From Chromatiales bacterium (lineage in GTDB: Bacteria; Pseudomonadota; Gammaproteobacteria; Chromatiales; Chromatiaceae), in assembly GCA_022360595.1 (NCBI GenBank), contig JAKSCN010000673.1:1-8571 (forward strand): 8,571 nt of DNA. Reading direction: 5' to 3'. Shown here in pieces: positions 5,588 through 8,571 of the stretch (position 1 is the first letter of the stretch; every line of letters begins with the position of its first letter). Both the position numbers and the translations under genes were made by a program. Under the pieces are notes generated by a model. That model did no database searches. It saw nothing but the letters and a program-made list of their open reading frames with translations, and was not told the DNA's origin.

Positions 5588-7717
5588 TCACTCACGGTGG
5601 CGCTTGAAGGAGCCGGCGCTACCGGAGAAACTCTGATCGCCTGCCTGAGGGGCAGGGGCTTCTGTTTCAGATAGCCGCTCGCTGAACTGCTCAAACTCCT
5701 CAAGAGGCGCTTCACACTGAGTGCCGCTGCAGATATAGGCGCAAGTCCCATCCAGTGATTTCCGCTCGGCCAGCAGGCCTGTGAGTCCTTCCGCATCATC
5801 CGGTATCGCCAGTACCAGACGCCTTGGGGCGTAGTGCTCAATGGCCCGCTGGTGCCAGCGTGTCAGTTCATCGGCTGTGCCTCGAATAATAATGGTCTCA
5901 GTGGGATTGAGCTGCTCCTCCAATGCTTCCAAGAGACTGCAGTGGGCATTGGGGATCTGGCTGAGGTGGGCCCAACTGGCCTTCAAGGTACGCTCTGCTG
6001 CATCCAGATAACGCATCTCACCGCACAGATGGCCGAGGCGCCCCAGCACCAGTGCTACTACTCCATTCCCCGCGGGAGTCGAGTCGTCACTGAGAGGTTT
6101 GGGGCGGTGGATGAGCTGCTCGTGATCGTCAGCCGTGAAGAAGAAGCCGCCCTGTTCGCTGTCCTGAAAATGGTCGAGCAGGGTCTCTGTCAGACGGATG
6201 GCAAAGTCAAAATCGTCACTGTCCCAGCGCGCTGATAACAGCTCCAGCAGAGCGTCAATCAGGAAGGCGTAGTCATCCAGGTAGGCATTCAGAGCAGAGG
6301 TGCCGTCAAGGTGAGTGGCGAGGAGTCGTCCATCTTTCCAGAGTTGTCCACGAATAAAGTTGAGGGCCTGTTCCGCAGAGGCGATATAGTCGGGACGAGC
6401 CAGGAGTCGACCGGCCCTCACCATGCCCTTGATCATCAGTGCGTTCCAACTGGTCAGTATCTTTTCGTCGCGACCAGGATGGATACGCTTTTCGCGTTCA
6501 ATAAATAACTTTTCCCGGGCGCTCTGCAGCAGCTCCCGGGCCTGCCCGCCCGTGCTGCCGAGGGTGTCATTCAGTTTGGCGACACTGGAGAAGTTGTGCA
6601 GATGCCATTTGCCCTCAAAGTTGGCGGCACGGTCCAGACCGTAGCAGAGCGCGAAGTGGCGATACTCCTCTTCGTCCAGAAGTGCTTTTACTTGTTCGGG
6701 CGTCCAGACATAGAAACGTCCCTCCTCCCCTTCGCTGTCGGCATCCAGGGTGGAGTAGTAGCCGCCTGCCGGTGACTGCATCTCCCGGATTACCCAGTCG
6801 GCGGTCTGCTCGGCACTCTCTTTAAACAGAGTCTTGCCGGTGGCCAGCCACATATCGCTATAGAGCGTGAGCAACGGGCCGTTGTCATAGAGCATCTTTT
6901 CGAAGTGAGGGATCATCCACTGATCATCGACAGAGTAGCGACAGAACCCGCCGCCAAGCTGATCATTGAAACCACCCAGCGCCATGCGTGTCAGGCTATA
7001 ATCGACGATGTAGAGGGAGCGTGGATCAGACACTCCCTGTGCTGCCGTTGCGGCCCAGTGCCGCAACATGCGGTTTAGACTGGTCGGGTGAGGAAACTTG
7101 GGCGCTTGGCCAAAGCCACCGTGGGTTTCATCGAAACTGCGGGCAAGCTGTTGGCGGGCATTCTCTAACGGGATGGAGTCGAGGCTATCGAGTGCTTGCG
7201 CTTCCGGATTGAGCCCGGAGAGCGCCTGTAACAGCGACTGGTTCTGCTTACTGATCTCCTCGTTCTGGGTTTGGTAGGCGTTGGCGATGCTGGTCAGGAT
7301 CTCTTTAAAAGAGGGCATGCCGTAGCGCGGCGCTTTGGGGAAATAGGTACCGGCAAAAAAGGGCACCTGATCACCCGGTGTCAGAAAGACCGTCAGCGGC
7401 CAGCCGCCGGGGCGCTGGGAAAGTAGCTGGTGGGCGGACTGGTAGATCTTGTCCAGATCCGGGCGCTCCTCCCGGTCCACCTTGATATTGATGTAAAGAT
7501 CGTTCATCAACGCTGCAGTCTCTTCATCTTCGAAGGATTCATGGGCCATGACATGGCACCAGTGGCAGGCGGAGTAGCCGATGGAGAGCAGAATCGGTTT
7601 GTTCTGTTTGGCAGCCAACGCCAGGGCTTGTTCGTCCCATGGATGCCAGTGGACAGGATTGTCCGCGTGTTGTTGTAGATAGGGGCTGGTGCTCTCGCGG
7701 AGTCTATTGCCTTGCAT
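5588..7717 (-). CDS. DUF255/YyaL-type thioredoxin-domain protein
   Basis: This 709-residue protein is full length for COG1331 (YyaL; animal SPATA20). The N-terminal thioredoxin-like DUF255 domain (about 3-165) contains NRLRESTSPYLQQHADNPVHW (4-24), the Cys pair in SACHWCHVM (49-57; C51, C54), VDREERPDLDKIY (80-92), GGWPLTVFLTP (104-114) and GTYFP (123-127). The rest resembles an alpha/alpha barrel of the glycosidase/epimerase type (LGGGF..Y..D..W..PHFEKMLYDN at about 250-280), and a Cys-containing tail (CAYICSGTQCEAP, about 660-672) closes it. The function is not established; the CxxC suggests redox activity. No signal peptide is visible, so it is probably cytoplasmic. The start has GAGAG on the - strand about 7 bases upstream. 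It is divergent from the guanine deaminase gene. Confidence 0.94.
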   Translation of the reverse strand: MQGNRLRESTSPYLQQHADNPVHWHPWDEQALALAAKQNKPILLSIGYSACHWCHVMAHESFEDEETAALMNDLYINIKVDREERPDLDKIYQSAHQLLSQRPGGWPLTVFLTPGDQVPFFAGTYFPKAPRYGMPSFKEILTSIANAYQTQNEEISKQNQSLLQALSGLNPEAQALDSLDSIPLENARQQLARSFDETHGGFGQAPKFPHPTSLNRMLRHWAATAAQGVSDPRSLYIVDYSLTRMALGGFNDQLGGGFCRYSVDDQWMIPHFEKMLYDNGPLLTLYSDMWLATGKTLFKESAEQTADWVIREMQSPAGGYYSTLDADSEGEEGRFYVWTPEQVKALLDEEEYRHFALCYGLDRAANFEGKWHLHNFSSVAKLNDTLGSTGGQARELLQSAREKLFIEREKRIHPGRDEKILTSWNALMIKGMVRAGRLLARPDYIASAEQALNFIRGQLWKDGRLLATHLDGTSALNAYLDDYAFLIDALLELLSARWDSDDFDFAIRLTETLLDHFQDSEQGGFFFTADDHEQLIHRPKPLSDDSTPAGNGVVALVLGRLGHLCGEMRYLDAAERTLKASWAHLSQIPNAHCSLLEALEEQLNPTETIIIRGTADELTRWHQRAIEHYAPRRLVLAIPDDAEGLTGLLAERKSLDGTCAYICSGTQCEAPLEEFEQFSERLSETEAPAPQAGDQSFSGSAGSFKRHRE

Positions 7718-7748
7718 GGTGATCTCTCATATCAAACCGTCTATAAGC

Positions 7749-7861
7749 TGATCATGACAGAAAATGTTGGCCCATCAACGACTATTTTTCGGGGTAGAAA
7801 GGGTAATCAACCCTCAGCTATGATTATGACAACGATTATTGAGATGCCTGTGATCATTGAC
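7749..7861. repeat. Three TGATYATGAC-like motifs in the divergent spacer
   Basis: TGATCATGACA (7749-7759) and TGATTATGACA (7821-7831) agree at 10 of 11 bases. TGATCATTGAC (7851-7861) shares the first seven bases and, allowing one inserted T, the rest. All three lie in the 154-bp spacer (7718-7871) between the divergent DUF255 and deaminase genes. A small hairpin, AGGGT (7800-7804) with ACCCT (7810-7814), sits between the first and second. No convincing promoter hexamer pair was found in the spacer. A shared operator is possible; the binding protein is unknown. Confidence 0.4.
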
Positions 7862-7871
7862 TGCTGTGAGG

Positions 7872-8348
7872 ATGAGTCAAGTGAAGAGAGCGTTTATGTC
7901 TGAAGCCATCGCCTTGGCGCGCCGCGGCGTCGAGCTGGGTGAGGGCGGCCCCTTTGGGGCAGTAGTGGTGAAAGATGGTGAGGTGGTTGGCCGGGGTTGG
8001 AACCGTGTGGTGAAGCGCTGTGATCCAACTGCCCATGCGGAGGTTGAGGCGCTCCGGGATGCCGCCCAGAGGCTGGGTCAGTTCCATCTCGATGGGTGTC
8101 AGCTCTATACCAGTTGCGAGCCCTGTCCCATGTGTCTGAGCGCCGCCTATTGGGCGCATATTGAGCACATCTACTACGCCGCCAGTGAGCGGGATGCAGC
8201 CGAGGCTGGTTTTGATGATCACATCATCAGCGAGGAGTTGACCAAGCGGTCAGAGCAGCGCCGACTTCAGAGTGAACAGATTCAACGTGAAGAGGCGTTG
8301 GAGGTGTTTGCTCAGTGGCAGCAAAGTGCCGAGAAACAGCACTACTGA
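7872..8348 (+). CDS. guaD: Guanine deaminase-type nucleobase deaminase
   Basis: This zinc enzyme of the cytidine deaminase fold is predicted to convert guanine to xanthine and ammonia. With the ATG at 7872 it has 158 residues, like B. subtilis GuaD (156). Zinc-site motifs are HAEVEA (H55, E57 as proton shuttle) and CEPCPMC (82-88; C85 and C88 as ligands). GGPFGAVVVKDG (25-36), DPTAHAE (51-57), YWAHIEHIYYAA (93-104) and AEAGFDD (110-116) match the bacterial guanine deaminase group rather than TadA. The start is uncertain: ATG 7872 has GAGG directly against it, GTG 7881 has TGAGGA at better spacing, ATG 7896 has AGAGAG upstream, and TTG 7857 is also in frame. The domain is complete from any of them. 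It is divergent from the DUF255 gene, and the LysR gene on the other strand ends one base after its stop. Confidence 0.87.
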   Translation: MSQVKRAFMSEAIALARRGVELGEGGPFGAVVVKDGEVVGRGWNRVVKRCDPTAHAEVEALRDAAQRLGQFHLDGCQLYTSCEPCPMCLSAAYWAHIEHIYYAASERDAAEAGFDDHIISEELTKRSEQRRLQSEQIQREEALEVFAQWQQSAEKQHY

Positions 8349-8349
8349 T

Positions 8350-8571
8350 TTAGATAGTGTCAGCAGAGCCCAGGTGATCCAGCAGGTGTCGTACATTGTT
8401 GTTGCTGGAGGCGTTGGCGGGCCAGACGGCAAACACTGGAATAGGGTCCACCCGCCATTCGGGGAGTACCTCTACCAACTCGCCACGGTCTAGCGCCTCT
8501 TCGATGAGAAACAGGGGTGGTGTTGCGAGTCCCGACCCCAGCAGACAGAACTGGGTCATCGCCTCTACGCT
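8350..8571 (-). CDS. LysR-family transcriptional regulator, C-terminal part (partial)
   Basis: The reading frame runs from a TAA (complement of 8350-8352) through the right edge of the window, giving the last 73 residues; the N-terminus with the DNA-binding domain lies outside. The segment GSGLATPPLFLIEEALDRG followed by LVEVLPEW, PIPVFAVWP and VRHLLDHL has the pattern of the end of a LysR substrate-binding domain (G.G.A..P...V...L..G.L..VLP.W.....P.YA.YP...... VR.F.D.L). It converges with the deaminase gene with a single base between the stop codons. Its effector and targets cannot be judged from this fragment. Confidence 0.82.
   Translation of the reverse strand, partial: SVEAMTQFCLLGSGLATPPLFLIEEALDRGELVEVLPEWRVDPIPVFAVWPANASSNNNVRHLLDHLGSADTI

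Noticed and set aside
5569..5620. Bidirectional terminator between the VOC and DUF255 genes
   Set aside because: The 19-base gap contains no stem with a T-run; GGCGC-type words nearby do not pair cleanly.
5834..7678. Plus-strand open frames opposite the DUF255 gene
   Set aside because: They are short, composition-driven and unlike any family, and the opposite strand encodes a complete conserved protein.
7872..8348. tRNA adenosine deaminase TadA
   Set aside because: Zinc motifs are shared, but DPTAHAE, YWAHIEHIYYAA and AEAGFDD follow the bacterial guanine deaminase pattern and the length fits GuaD.

Overview
The window looks like chromosomal DNA from a gammaproteobacterium of moderate GC content. 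This is inferred from the E. coli-type DgkA, MoaB, MoeA, MoaD and MoaE proteins, a MocR regulator next to a DUF1127 gene (the arrangement of E. coli yjiR/yjiS), and a PhnB-like VOC protein. I cannot name the species. No rRNA, tRNA, CRISPR array, insertion sequence or phage gene is visible. Most genes are ordinary housekeeping or accessory metabolism.

Left part (1-3247, all + strand): the last 21 codons of an unidentified gene; dgkA (membrane diacylglycerol kinase); then a molybdenum cofactor cluster moaB, moeA, moaD, moaE. moeA and moaD overlap by 4 bases. MoaD and MoaE are the two subunits of molybdopterin synthase, MoaB binds and/or adenylates molybdopterin, and MoeA inserts molybdate. moaA and moaC are not in the window. 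A near-consensus FNR/CRP-type site sits at the end of dgkA, exactly 41.5 bp from the start point predicted by a downstream -10 element, so the cluster may be activated under oxygen limitation. moaE is set apart from moaD by a 144-bp gap with two strong stem-loops and has no Shine-Dalgarno sequence.

Middle part (3255-5568): a small DUF1127 gene on the - strand, a 194-bp AT-rich divergent control region, then a MocR-type regulator (GntR winged helix fused to an aminotransferase-like PLP domain) and a VOC/PhnB-like gene on the + strand, probably one transcript. The control region carries two unrelated pairs of direct repeats, each spaced by about three helical turns (31 and 32 bp). One pair flanks the predicted regulator promoter and the other covers the predicted DUF1127 promoter. 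This is the most interesting structure in the window and suggests a small regulon of MocR, DUF1127 and VOC protein.

Right part (5588-8571): a large DUF255/YyaL-type thioredoxin-fold protein on the - strand; a 154-bp divergent spacer with three copies of a TGATYATGAC-like motif; a guanine deaminase-type nucleobase deaminase on the + strand; and, after a single intervening base, the C-terminal end of a LysR-type regulator on the - strand that runs off the window.
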